NCBI RefSeq assembly: GCF_034314085.1
Contig: NZ_JAVIWI010000001.1
Coordinates: 2,976,001-3,040,000 of the forward strand
Source of the DNA: Undibacterium sp. 5I1
GTDB lineage: Bacteria > Pseudomonadota > Gammaproteobacteria > Burkholderiales > Burkholderiaceae_D
Length of the DNA stretch: 64,000 bases
Reading direction: 5' to 3'
Notes under the pieces: model-generated
Seen by the model: only the letters and a program-made list of their open reading frames with translations
What the model was told of the DNA's origin: nothing
Databases searched by the model: none
Position numbers and translations under genes: made by a program
Shown: in pieces, positions 1-8,824 of the stretch
Position numbering within the stretch: position 1 is the first letter of the stretch
Layout: every line of letters starts with the position of its first letter

Positions 1-1959
1 GGCCAGATTGTTGATACCGCTGGCAGTGGTGATTTTTCCGCTCTCTACTTTGGTGTCCATCTTGGTATAACCTGCACTAACTAACCAGGTTTTAGTGATC
101 GCGCCGGTCACACCCAATTCCACACCTTGTACCCGCTTTTTACCCGTTTGGTAGTACAGCAGATCGACCAGATTTTGCTCCACTTCATTCGACACTTCGG
201 TACGATACAAGGCCGCGGTAAACGACAACTTTTGATCTAACAAATCCCATTTGGTACCGATCTCAGCATTCTTGGTCTCTTGCGGATCAAACTTAGGATT
301 TGCAGCGCTGCTCGCCGAGGCACTTAAAGCAAAGTTAGAACCGCCCGGCGGCTGTTTGGACGTGGCATAGGACACATACACACTGCTGGCTTCGGTCGGT
401 TTATACAGACCACCGACTTTCCAGTTCACCAGATTACCATCCATATTTAAATTGGTCGGGATCAAGGTATTGACTGGCAAAGTAGGATTAGCAGCCAGCG
501 TCGATAAACTAGTGGCAGAATAATCTGTGCTGTAGTGATCAATCCTGACACCACCGCTTAATTGCCATTGCGGATTAAATTTTAAGGTGTCAAACGCATA
601 GGCACTCACCGTGGTAGTTGCACCGCGGGTGAACACGCCGTTGCGCACTAAATTCAAGCCGCTGACAGGATCATTTGGATTGGGATTATAGAAGTTGGCG
701 GCTGGCAGCGTGCCTGTGCCGCTGTAGCCAAAGGTGTTTTGTTTTTCGTTGGTCAGTTCAACACCAGTCAACACCGTATGCTGGAGTCCTTTCGTATCAA
801 AATCAAGCAACAGATTGGTTTGATTCGTCAAAATTTCATTTTTTTGATCCTTGAGCGTACGGATGCTACGCGCCAAAGTCCAGGTAGATTTGTCACTTGC
901 AGATGGCGTCACCAGATTCGCAGTCGAGCCCATGAAGGCAGTCAACAAATAATTTTGCGAGGTTTTGCCGTAGCGGGTGGTGTTGATCAATTTCGCTTTA
1001 GGATTAAAGTCATGTTCTATCCGCCCCGTCAACATATCGGCTTTGACTTTATCAAAATCGCTCGCTGATCCGTAGAAATTTTTTGGATCGACCATCGGCG
1101 CAGTCGAGAGGAAAGGACGTTTAGGATCCGGACTGCTGTAGCCAGGCAAACCTATTGTTGGCACGCCGCCATCCGGCACATTATTTTGATCAACATGCAG
1201 GTAATTCAGATAAATCCGGGTCGGACTACCAAGCCCAAATGCCAGCGACGGTGCGACACCCCAGCGTTTATTTTTGACTTCGTTACGGCTGGCGCTGCCA
1301 CTATCTTCATCCATCACATTTAAGCGAAATGCGGTGCCTGTCTCTGCATTGATGACTTTATTCCAGTCCGCCGTAACGCGCTTTTGACTGCCGCTACCGA
1401 ATTTGACCGAGCCGTAAGTCGCATCATCTTTTTGCGCTTGTTTACTCACCAGATTGATTGATCCGGTCGGTGCACTACGACCGCTATCGGTCCCTGCAGC
1501 GCCTTTTAATACATCGATCTGCTCGATATTGAACAAGTCGCGCGAGATTGATCCCAGATCGCGCACGCCGTCTACATAAATACTGCTGGAAGAATCAAAA
1601 CCGCGCATATAGACCGCATCGCCTGTATTCGTGCTGCCGTTTTCACCCAGGAAGAATGCACCAACGCCAGGGGTATTTTGCAAAGCTTGGGTCAAGGTCA
1701 CTGCGCCTTGTTGCTCTATCAGCTCGCGCTTAATCACGGTAATCGTTTGCGGGGTATCGACCAGAGGCTGGGTATATTTTGGCGATGAAGCCTTGTCCGC
1801 TTTAAAATCATTTTCTTGTTTCGACGTCACTTTGACTTCTGGCAAAGTCGTATCAGCCGCCTGCGCAAGTGCTGGCAGCATCACAGCAGCGATCGCTGCG
1901 GCGGTCAAAGTTTGATTGAATTGGGGGCGTGCATGCTTACGACTTTTAATGTGTGACAT
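1..1959 (-). CDS. TonB-dependent catecholate siderophore receptor, Fiu-like (3' end outside window)
   Basis: Outer-membrane gated barrel that would import ferric catecholate siderophores with TonB-ExbBD energy. The frame is open from an ATG at 1959 to base 1, giving 653 residues; the rest of the barrel is cut off by the window edge. It begins with a signal peptide ending in an LPALAQA-like site. A plug domain follows, with the stretch DTPQTITVIKRELIEQQGA and then a YMRGFDSSSSIYVDGVRDLG-type segment. That segment and the later GRSAPTGSINLVSKQ resemble E. coli Fiu closely, so Fiu is preferred over FhuA or FepA. A Fur-box promoter lies about 290 bp upstream, suggesting iron repression. The exact siderophore cannot be read from the sequence. 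Confidence 0.9.
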   Translation of the reverse strand, partial: MSHIKSRKHARPQFNQTLTAAAIAAVMLPALAQAADTTLPEVKVTSKQENDFKADKASSPKYTQPLVDTPQTITVIKRELIEQQGAVTLTQALQNTPGVGAFFLGENGSTNTGDAVYMRGFDSSSSIYVDGVRDLGSISRDLFNIEQIDVLKGAAGTDSGRSAPTGSINLVSKQAQKDDATYGSVKFGSGSQKRVTADWNKVINAETGTAFRLNVMDEDSGSASRNEVKNKRWGVAPSLAFGLGSPTRIYLNYLHVDQNNVPDGGVPTIGLPGYSSPDPKRPFLSTAPMVDPKNFYGSASDFDKVKADMLTGRIEHDFNPKAKLINTTRYGKTSQNYLLTAFMGSTANLVTPSASDKSTWTLARSIRTLKDQKNEILTNQTNLLLDFDTKGLQHTVLTGVELTNEKQNTFGYSGTGTLPAANFYNPNPNDPVSGLNLVRNGVFTRGATTTVSAYAFDTLKFNPQWQLSGGVRIDHYSTDYSATSLSTLAANPTLPVNTLIPTNLNMDGNLVNWKVGGLYKPTEASSVYVSYATSKQPPGGSNFALSASASSAANPKFDPQETKNAEIGTKWDLLDQKLSFTAALYRTEVSNEVEQNLVDLLYYQTGKKRVQGVELGVTGAITKTWLVSAGYTKMDTKVESGKITTASGINNLA

Positions 1960-2249
1960 CTTCGTTCCTGAAATATAGGTTAAAAAACCTGAAATAAAAA
2001 ATCTGAAAAGCCCTGTCCGGGCGTATCTGTAGCGATGCAGGCATAACTGGACGACCGATGCTAAATATTGAGGCAACACCGATCCCAAGCATTGAATGCC
2101 AGAGCGTGTTGAACATGATCAGAGTTGATAAGCGCAGATCGGTAAGATTGCGCTACCGCCAGTTGCACTTTGCAAAAAAGGTGGCTGGCAGACAGAGGGG
2201 GAAGAATGTCGAAGCTGGCTTGGGTCTAGTACGTTTGTAACGAGATGTA

Positions 2250-2279
2250 ATTTTAAATGAGAATCATTCTTAATCGCAA
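2250..2279 (-). promoter_or_regulatory. Fur box overlapping a sigma-70-like promoter for the siderophore receptor
   Basis: Bases 2255-2272 read AAATGAGAATCATTCTTA, a near match to the 19-bp Fur consensus centred on an interrupted palindrome. On the minus strand it lies between a TTGCGA -35 and a TAAAAT -10 with an 18-bp spacer. Iron-loaded Fur bound here would block transcription of the receptor at 1-1959. The leader would be about 290 nt, which is long. The box could also affect the rightward gene at 2534, but it lies 260 bp away. Confidence 0.7.
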
Positions 2280-2417
2280 GAGAAATTTTTATTATTTCAT
2301 CCCTAAAAAAGAGCTCGGCAACATCGCAGGACAAAACCAGTATCGTTTTTTATCTGCACACACTATCCAAAGAATCCAACTCACGGAAAAAATGATGAAC
2401 TAAAAGCATAATTAACT

Positions 2418-2446
2418 TGTCCATCAGCACTGCTTAATTCGATAAT
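2418..2446 (+). promoter_or_regulatory. Possible sigma-70 promoter of the prolyl oligopeptidase gene
   Basis: TTGTCC at 2418-2423 and GATAAT at 2441-2446 are separated by 17 bp. They lie about 90 bp before the start codon at 2534. This is a motif match only. Confidence 0.35.
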
Positions 2447-2533
2447 CAGCCTGTCTGCATCGAAGTAAGTCACACAGGATGTTTAGTAGCGTTTCGGAAG
2501 TCAACATACACAAAAATAACGACAAGGAAAATA

Positions 2534-4714
2534 ATGGAACACAAAGTAAAATCAAAAAAACCTGCTGTGCTCATCGCCTCATTCAGTCTTGCGCTATTGG
2601 GTTTAGCAACCGCAAGTATCAGTCAAGCACAAACTACGGCGGCAGGCGTAATGACAGAATCAGCAGTCGCTGCCGATCCGCAGCAATGGCTGGAAGATGT
2701 CACCGGCGAGAAAGCCCTGGATTGGGTCAAGGCACGTAATCAGGTTACACGCAGCAAATTGGATAGCGATGCTGGTTTCATCAAGCTGCGCAGTGATTTG
2801 CAAGTCGTGCTGAACTCCAAAGACCGGATCCCGACCGTGAACAAAATGGGAAATTATTATTACAATTTTTGGATGGATGCCGATCATCCACGCGGCGTCT
2901 GGCGCAAAACGACGCTGGACGAATATCGCAAACCCCAACCAAAATGGGAAACCGTGCTCGATATCGATGCACTGGCAAAAGTAGAGAATGAAAATTGGGT
3001 ATTTAAAAACAGTAACTGCCGCGATCCTGTCTACGACCGATGCTTAATTCAATTATCACGTGGCGGCGCAGATGCGGTCGTGATGCGCGAATTTGATCTG
3101 ACCACACAGAGCTTTATCAAAGACGGTTTTACCCTGCCGGAAGCCAAGATGAACATCGATTGGCGCGATAAAGATACGCTATTCGTCGGAACCAATTTTG
3201 GCGAAGGCTCACTGACGGATTCTGGCTATCCGCGCATCGTCAAAGAGTGGAAACGTGGCACACCGATCAGCTCCGCCAAGACTTTATTGGCAGGTGAAAA
3301 AACCGATATCTCGGTCTCAGCCCGAAGCTACGATCAAGATGGTATTCATCACGAAATCGTCAGCAGAGGTGTGACCTTCTACACGTCGGAAGAATATTTA
3401 AAAGAAGGTAGCAAGCTAACGCGATTAGATGTGCCAGCAAAATCCAATATCAGTTTCTTTGGCAAACAATTCGTCGTTAGCCTACGTGAAGCATGGATCA
3501 CTGGCGGCAAGACCTACGCCACTGGCAGCCTGCTGGCGATTGATTTTGACGCGTATAAAAAAGGCAAACGTAATTTCAATGTATTGTTCCAGCCGACGGA
3601 TACAAGCTCACTCAATGGTGAGGCGATTACTAAACATTATCTGCTGGTGCAGTCATTGAATAATGTCAAAAGTAATCTGACTGAATGGCAGCTAAAAAAG
3701 GGCAAATGGGTCTCACGTGAAGTCGCCCTGCCCACACTAGGTAGCGTCGGTGTCAGCGCGATTGATGCCAATCACTCTGACGATTATTTCCTGAGCTACT
3801 CCGACTATCTGACTCCTAGCGTTTACATTTTGGCGCATGCGGGTAACGATCAGCGCGAAACCTTAAAATCTGCCCCTAGCTTTTTTGATGCAACGCCTTA
3901 CGAGACCGTACAAAAGTTTGCAACCTCCAAAGACGGCACCAAAGTCCCCTATTTTATGGTGCGCAATAAAGACGTGAAATACGATGGCAATAATCCAACA
4001 TTGTTATACGGTTATGGCGGCTTTGAGATTTCGCTGACACCGGCCTACTCCGGTAGTCTGGGTAAGACCTGGCTAGAAAAAGGCGGCGTCTATGTGGTGG
4101 CCAATATCCGTGGCGGTGGCGAATACGGTCCGCGCTGGCATGAAGCTGCATTAAAAGAAAACCGTCAGCGTGCGTATGATGATTTTGCCGCAGTCGCGGA
4201 CGACCTGATCGCCAGCAAAATCACTAGTCCACAACATCTGGGCGCGATGGGTGGCAGCAATGGTGGCTTACTCGCCGGTGTTGCCCTGACCCAGCATCCA
4301 GAATTGTTCAATGCCGTCGTAAGTCAGGTGCCATTGCTAGACATGCAGCGCTTTAACAAACTGCTGGCAGGGGCGTCGTGGATGGGGGAATATGGCAATC
4401 CAGATATCCCTGCTGAATGGGATTACATCTCACGCTACTCACCATACCAAAACGTCAAAGCAGGCGTTAAATATCCGAATGTCTTGTTCATCACATCAAC
4501 CCGCGATGACCGGGTACATCCAGGACATGCTCGTAAGATGGCGGCAAAAATGATCAGTCAGGGACATGACAATGTCTGGTATTACGAGAATATTGAAGGC
4601 GGTCACGGCGGTGCGGCAAACAACGCACAACGCGCAGATATGGCAGCGATTACCTATTCGTTTTTGTGGAATATGTTGAAGCGGGATAATGCCGACGTGG
4701 TGATTAAGCGTTAG
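2534..4714 (+). CDS. Secreted prolyl oligopeptidase family serine peptidase (S9)
   Basis: Predicted serine endopeptidase cleaving after proline in oligopeptides, exported to the periplasm or beyond. It has 726 residues. The N terminus is a signal peptide (lysine-rich start, hydrophobic stretch near 10-25, SQAQ). An N-terminal beta-propeller is followed by a C-terminal alpha/beta-hydrolase domain. The nucleophile is Ser575 in MGGSNGGLL, the acid lies in TRDDRVHPG (658/659), and the catalytic histidine is His691 in EGGHGGA. The spacing and motifs are those of prolyl oligopeptidase rather than dipeptidyl peptidase IV. AAGGAAA precedes the ATG. A terminator follows at 4771, so it appears monocistronic. 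Confidence 0.93.
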   Translation: MEHKVKSKKPAVLIASFSLALLGLATASISQAQTTAAGVMTESAVAADPQQWLEDVTGEKALDWVKARNQVTRSKLDSDAGFIKLRSDLQVVLNSKDRIPTVNKMGNYYYNFWMDADHPRGVWRKTTLDEYRKPQPKWETVLDIDALAKVENENWVFKNSNCRDPVYDRCLIQLSRGGADAVVMREFDLTTQSFIKDGFTLPEAKMNIDWRDKDTLFVGTNFGEGSLTDSGYPRIVKEWKRGTPISSAKTLLAGEKTDISVSARSYDQDGIHHEIVSRGVTFYTSEEYLKEGSKLTRLDVPAKSNISFFGKQFVVSLREAWITGGKTYATGSLLAIDFDAYKKGKRNFNVLFQPTDTSSLNGEAITKHYLLVQSLNNVKSNLTEWQLKKGKWVSREVALPTLGSVGVSAIDANHSDDYFLSYSDYLTPSVYILAHAGNDQRETLKSAPSFFDATPYETVQKFATSKDGTKVPYFMVRNKDVKYDGNNPTLLYGYGGFEISLTPAYSGSLGKTWLEKGGVYVVANIRGGGEYGPRWHEAALKENRQRAYDDFAAVADDLIASKITSPQHLGAMGGSNGGLLAGVALTQHPELFNAVVSQVPLLDMQRFNKLLAGASWMGEYGNPDIPAEWDYISRYSPYQNVKAGVKYPNVLFITSTRDDRVHPGHARKMAAKMISQGHDNVWYYENIEGGHGGAANNAQRADMAAITYSFLWNMLKRDNADVVIKR

Positions 4715-4770
4715 TTTTATCTATTACTTTTCTGCGCTGGTGTTGGCAATAAATGTGCGCATTGAGTTGA

Positions 4771-4806
4771 AAAGCCGCTGGTATTGAAGCCAGCGGCTTT
4801 TTTTTA
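4771..4806 (+). terminator. Intrinsic terminator of the prolyl oligopeptidase gene
   Basis: An 11-bp perfect stem (AAAGCCGCTGG pairing with CCAGCGGCTTT) encloses an 8-nt loop and is followed by a T tract. It lies 56 bp after the stop codon. Confidence 0.9.
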
Positions 4807-4856
4807 TAATACCGGACAAGGTTCACTTTATCACTGCAATACAAATTAAGCGGATA

Positions 4857-4941
4857 AATATACTCCTAGTATGTATATTTAAATAGTCCAAGTAATTATT
4901 GGGCATCTAGGAATTTTTCAGATTTTTTCGTGGGAGTATAT
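4857..4941 (+). repeat. TATACTCC repeat, copy 1 (forward)
   Basis: Ends read AATATACTCC and TGGGAGTATAT, an inverted pair. Inside are TGTATATTT, then a hairpin formed by TCCAA and TTGGG arms, then a T-rich stretch. It is the most diverged forward copy in its right half. It lies between the peptidase terminator and the ABC exporter genes. See the findings for the nine-copy family. Confidence 0.8.
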
Positions 4942-5170
4942 GTATATACTTCTAAGATATGCGTAGCGATTTACACCAAATATGGGCTTCAGTTGCCCTA
5001 TATTGCCATCGATTTCTGAGGCCAAAATTACGGCGAAAAATTCAAATGCTGTATCATCGTTGACTCTGAAGTTACCGGATTCTCCTACCCAAGAAATACC
5101 TGGGAAACTTGTTTTCACTCGCTTCGATCGCAATTCCGCTTCAAGATCACCCAATCCAATCGAATACCTT

Positions 5171-6940
5171 ATGAGTTTGTACCAACTACTTGCCCAATTT
5201 ATCAAACAACACAAAAGGCACTATATAGCTGCAGGCGCAATGTTACTCAGCGTCGCAATATTGACTGTGCTAATCCCGCGCAAAGTCGGCGCGGTGATTG
5301 ATGCGATGGTGGCGCACACCTTAGATAGCCGCGGGCTGGCGATGCAGTTGGGGCAACTGATATTAATGGGGGTAGCGATTTACTTTCTGCGCGTGGGCTG
5401 GCGCTTACAATTGTTTGCGGCGTCCTATCAATTGGGCGTGCAATTACGCACCAGGCTATATCAGCGCTTGAGTTTACAAGGTGCGCCGTTTTTTCAGCAG
5501 CAACGCACTGGCGACTTAATGGCGCTGGGCACCAATGATGCTGATGCGATTGAACTGGCGTCAGGGGAAGCCATGCTGGCGGGGTTTGATGGCACGATGA
5601 CTTTTGCATTGGTGATCGGCATGATGTTGCTGGGTGTCGATTGGCGACTGGCGCTGGTGGCATTGCTGCCCTTCCCTTTTATGGCGTGGGCGTTTAAGAA
5701 AATCACCCATCATGTGCATGACGCATCCCGTGACTCTTTAAACCGGTTTAGTAAGCTCAACGATCAGGTACAAGAAACTCTGGCAGGCGTGCGTACCTTG
5801 CGCGCCCTCGGCCTGGAGCAGCGCAGCGCAGCCCAATTTGCTGAACTGGCGGAGCAGGCTGCGGATGCCAGTCTGAGCGCACAGCGCTGGGAAGCCGCTT
5901 ACGAACCAGCGGTCGGTGTTGCACTGACTACCGCGGGTGCGCTGACGCTGGCAATGGGTGGATATCTGGTCTGGAATCAACAAATGACGATCGGTACCTT
6001 AACCAGCTTTACGATGTATTTAGGTCAGTTGATCTGGCCGATGTTTGCCGCAGGTTGGGTATTGTCCTTGCTAGAACGTGGCAAAGCCGCATGGAATCGT
6101 TTGCAGCCTGTTCTGGCAGCGGAACTTAGTGTGCAGGATCATGGTCAGATCACCACATCGCCGCAGGGTAGTTTGCGTTTCCAGGACATCAGTTTTTCGT
6201 ACCCTGGACAATCTGCCATCGCGCTGGATCATGTGTCGTTTAACTTAGACGAGGGAAAAACGCTGGGCATCGTCGGACATACAGGATCGGGCAAATCGAC
6301 AATTATCCGTTTGATACTGCGGCAATACGATATCGCTGCCACTGGGAAAGGTTCGCTAGGTTCGCTGCGTTGGGGCGAACATGCGCAATCGGATTATCGC
6401 TTGCATAGTTTACGGCTGGCGATCAATTGGGTATCGCAGGAACCCTTTTTGTTCTCTGCATCGATTGCTCATAATATCGCTTTGGGCAATCCAGACGCGA
6501 CCCGTGAACAGATTATTCACGCCGCTACGCTGGCAGCCGTACATGAGGATATTGTGCGCTTCCCGCAGGGCTATGACACACCGGTAGGTGAGCGCGGTGT
6601 GACGCTTTCTGGTGGACAGCGTCAACGGGTTGCGATTGCTCGCGCTTTACTGACCGATAGTCCTTTACTGTTACTGGATGACGCCTTGTCAGCAGTCGAT
6701 ACCGATACCGAAACCCGCATCCTGCAACACCTAAATGAATTACGTCAGCAACGTAAAGAGCGCAGCGCCATTATCGTCAGTCATCGCCTGAGCGCCGTTG
6801 CGAATGCAGATCATATTTTAGTGCTGCGTGAAGGCCGGGTGATTGAACAAGGCACGCATGACATGTTATTAGAGCAAGCGGGATGGTATGCAGCCCAATG
6901 GCGCTATCAACAATTGGAAGCCAGTCTTGATGCGGCGTAA
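5171..6940 (+). CDS. ABC exporter half-transporter, MdlA-like
   Basis: One subunit of a heterodimeric type IV ABC exporter in the inner membrane, probably for drugs or lipophilic compounds. A six-helix membrane domain fills about residues 1-330 and a nucleotide-binding domain the rest. Walker A is GHTGSGKST at 369-377 and the signature is LSGGQRQ. Walker B is LLLLDDALSAVD, with Asp where the catalytic Glu normally sits. E. coli MdlA has the same change, so this is probably the degenerate site of the pair. The ATG at 5171 (MSLYQLL) matches the family start; an in-frame upstream extension from 4982 is not protein-like. The partner subunit follows at 7033. Confidence 0.9.
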   Translation: MSLYQLLAQFIKQHKRHYIAAGAMLLSVAILTVLIPRKVGAVIDAMVAHTLDSRGLAMQLGQLILMGVAIYFLRVGWRLQLFAASYQLGVQLRTRLYQRLSLQGAPFFQQQRTGDLMALGTNDADAIELASGEAMLAGFDGTMTFALVIGMMLLGVDWRLALVALLPFPFMAWAFKKITHHVHDASRDSLNRFSKLNDQVQETLAGVRTLRALGLEQRSAAQFAELAEQAADASLSAQRWEAAYEPAVGVALTTAGALTLAMGGYLVWNQQMTIGTLTSFTMYLGQLIWPMFAAGWVLSLLERGKAAWNRLQPVLAAELSVQDHGQITTSPQGSLRFQDISFSYPGQSAIALDHVSFNLDEGKTLGIVGHTGSGKSTIIRLILRQYDIAATGKGSLGSLRWGEHAQSDYRLHSLRLAINWVSQEPFLFSASIAHNIALGNPDATREQIIHAATLAAVHEDIVRFPQGYDTPVGERGVTLSGGQRQRVAIARALLTDSPLLLLDDALSAVDTDTETRILQHLNELRQQRKERSAIIVSHRLSAVANADHILVLREGRVIEQGTHDMLLEQAGWYAAQWRYQQLEASLDAA

Positions 6941-7032
6941 ACCTGTCAGTAACCGGCTGTGGTATTCCGCAGCCTCTGTTAGCTAAGCCAACTATTCTTC
7001 GTCAACTATCCACTCTACAAAAGTTAAAAGTA

Positions 7033-8817
7033 ATGTCTGAAGTAAATGCGATAGGCAGCCCAGTAATGAGCGCCCCCGAAAGCAAGTCTGAAAAAAAGCT
7101 CGCAGTGAATTTGCTCATGCAAGCGGCACAACCCGAACGTCGCCACGTGCTGCTGGGGATTCTATTTTTATTTGTCGCTGCAGGACTGGAAGCACTGGGT
7201 CCTCTGCTAGGCAAAGCGTTTATTGATCGCTATCTATTGCCTCATCAAATGGATACCGCCATCGTAGTCGGCTTGCTGGTCACCTATCTGGCCACAGGCT
7301 GGTGGGCAACCTGGCTGCGGTATCTGCAACTCTCACGCTTGGCTGGTGTTGCCATGCGCTCGGTAACACGCCTGCGTGAACAAGTGTATGAACATGTACT
7401 GCGCCTGCCGATGGCTTTTTTTGATAAAGCGATTACGGGACAATTAGTCAGCCGCGTGACCAACGACACGGAAGCTGTTAAAAATCTGTACGTCCAAGTT
7501 TTGTTTGTCATGCTGGACTCTTCCATCGTCGTGATCGGCGCACTGGTAGCAATGGCGTGGCTGGATTGGCGGCTGATGCTGATCGTAGCAATGCTGATCC
7601 CGGCCGTAGTGATCATCGTTTGGTTTTATCAGCGCTGGAGTGCGCCAGCAGTAAGTCGTGCGCGCCAGTTGCGTAGCGAGATCAATGCGCAGGTTGCGGA
7701 GAGCATTAACGGTATGAGCACGCTGCAAGCCAGCAACGCCGAGCGACGTTTTGGTGCCAGGTTTGATGCGACCAATCAACAGCATTACCACGCGCGCTTA
7801 GACGAATTGCGAGCCAATGCTTGGCTCTTGCGACCTGCACTAGACCTACTCAATTCGCTGCTATTGGTGGTGGTGATCTTTTGTTTCAGCCAGCGTGATT
7901 TTTCCGGTATTGAAGTCGGTATCTTATATGCGTTTGTAAGCTATATTGCCCGCGTGGTAGATCCGCTGATCCAGATCACCTTGCAATTCGGTCAGATACA
8001 ACAAGCAGTGGTTTCGGCGGCACGGGTGAATACTTTATTGCGAGAAAAAACCACGACGAGCGTCAGTAGCGACGAGCAAATTAGCCAAGGTGATTTGCGT
8101 TTACAGCATCTGGCTTTTGGTTACGATCCTGCCAATCCGGTGCTGCATGATGTTAACTTGCATATTCCTGCCGGTAGTTTCTTTGGGATTGTCGGTCACA
8201 CAGGCAGCGGCAAGTCCACCCTGCTCAGTCTATTATTACGTTTCTATACCGCACAATCTGGTCGTATCACGATTGATGATATTGATCTGACCAGTTTTAG
8301 CGATGAGCATTTCCGCGCCAGTGTCGGTCTGGTGCCGCAAGAGCCATTTTTATTAGCAGCCAATGCGCGTGAAAATATCGCGATGGGCCGCAATATCAGC
8401 GAGGCAGATATCATCATCGCCGCCAAAGCGGCACGCGCGCATGACTTTATTCTGCAACTGGAACAAGGCTACGACACACCGCTAGGTGAAGGTGGAGCAC
8501 GCCTTTCTACAGGTCAAAAACAATTGATCGCGATTGCCCGTGCGCTGGCGGGCAAACCCCGCATCTTGTTTTTGGATGAGGCCACATCACATATCGACAG
8601 CGAGACCGAGCAAGTCGTACAAACAGCGCTGACAGAACTGCGTGGCAGCGTGACCATCGTGGCGATTGCGCACCGTCTATCCACGATCCGCGACGCAGAT
8701 CAGATTGTCGTGCTCAATCACGGCAATATTGCAGAACAAGGCACGCACGGACAATTGATGCTGCTGGACTCTGGCATTTATCAAAAACTGTATTTGCTGC
8801 AAACATTAGAAGACTAA
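7033..8817 (+). CDS. ABC exporter half-transporter, MdlB-like
   Basis: Second subunit of the exporter begun at 5171; 594 residues, with six membrane helices and then an ATPase domain. Walker A is GHTGSGKST from residue 388. The signature is the MdlB-type LSTGQKQ, and Walker B is ILFLDEATSHID with the catalytic Glu present. One degenerate and one canonical site is usual for heterodimeric exporters. The start at 7033 has only a weak ribosome site; an in-frame ATG at 7066 is possible. The downstream class A PBP gene starts 7 bp after its stop, implying one transcript. Confidence 0.9.
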   Translation: MSEVNAIGSPVMSAPESKSEKKLAVNLLMQAAQPERRHVLLGILFLFVAAGLEALGPLLGKAFIDRYLLPHQMDTAIVVGLLVTYLATGWWATWLRYLQLSRLAGVAMRSVTRLREQVYEHVLRLPMAFFDKAITGQLVSRVTNDTEAVKNLYVQVLFVMLDSSIVVIGALVAMAWLDWRLMLIVAMLIPAVVIIVWFYQRWSAPAVSRARQLRSEINAQVAESINGMSTLQASNAERRFGARFDATNQQHYHARLDELRANAWLLRPALDLLNSLLLVVVIFCFSQRDFSGIEVGILYAFVSYIARVVDPLIQITLQFGQIQQAVVSAARVNTLLREKTTTSVSSDEQISQGDLRLQHLAFGYDPANPVLHDVNLHIPAGSFFGIVGHTGSGKSTLLSLLLRFYTAQSGRITIDDIDLTSFSDEHFRASVGLVPQEPFLLAANARENIAMGRNISEADIIIAAKAARAHDFILQLEQGYDTPLGEGGARLSTGQKQLIAIARALAGKPRILFLDEATSHIDSETEQVVQTALTELRGSVTIVAIAHRLSTIRDADQIVVLNHGNIAEQGTHGQLMLLDSGIYQKLYLLQTLED

Positions 8818-8824
8818 GGAAGAC

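Larger units (their letters stand above)
1960..2533. other. Intergenic region between divergent receptor and peptidase genes
   Basis: This 574-bp divergent gap holds the Fur-box promoter (2250-2279) and a possible rightward promoter (2418-2446). The remaining 1960-2249 would be the receptor's 5' untranslated leader. I see no convincing gene or strong hairpin in it. Short open frames on both strands lack ribosome sites and recognisable protein sequence. Confidence 0.6.
4715..5170. other. Intergenic region before the ABC exporter operon
   Basis: This gap holds the terminator (4771-4806) and repeat copy 1 (4857-4941). Bases 4942-5170 are open in frame with the exporter on the plus strand, and also open on the minus strand (4918-5214). 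Neither reading has a good ribosome site or a recognised domain. The exporter start is therefore placed at 5171. The segment could be a gene remnant. Confidence 0.5.

Noticed and set aside
2058..2334. Small frames on both strands in the receptor leader
   Set aside because: No ribosome sites, no recognisable protein, and they cover the Fur-box promoter.
4982..5170. N-terminal extension of the MdlA-like exporter
   Set aside because: The extra 63 residues do not resemble the family and have no ribosome site; the ATG at 5171 gives the normal start.
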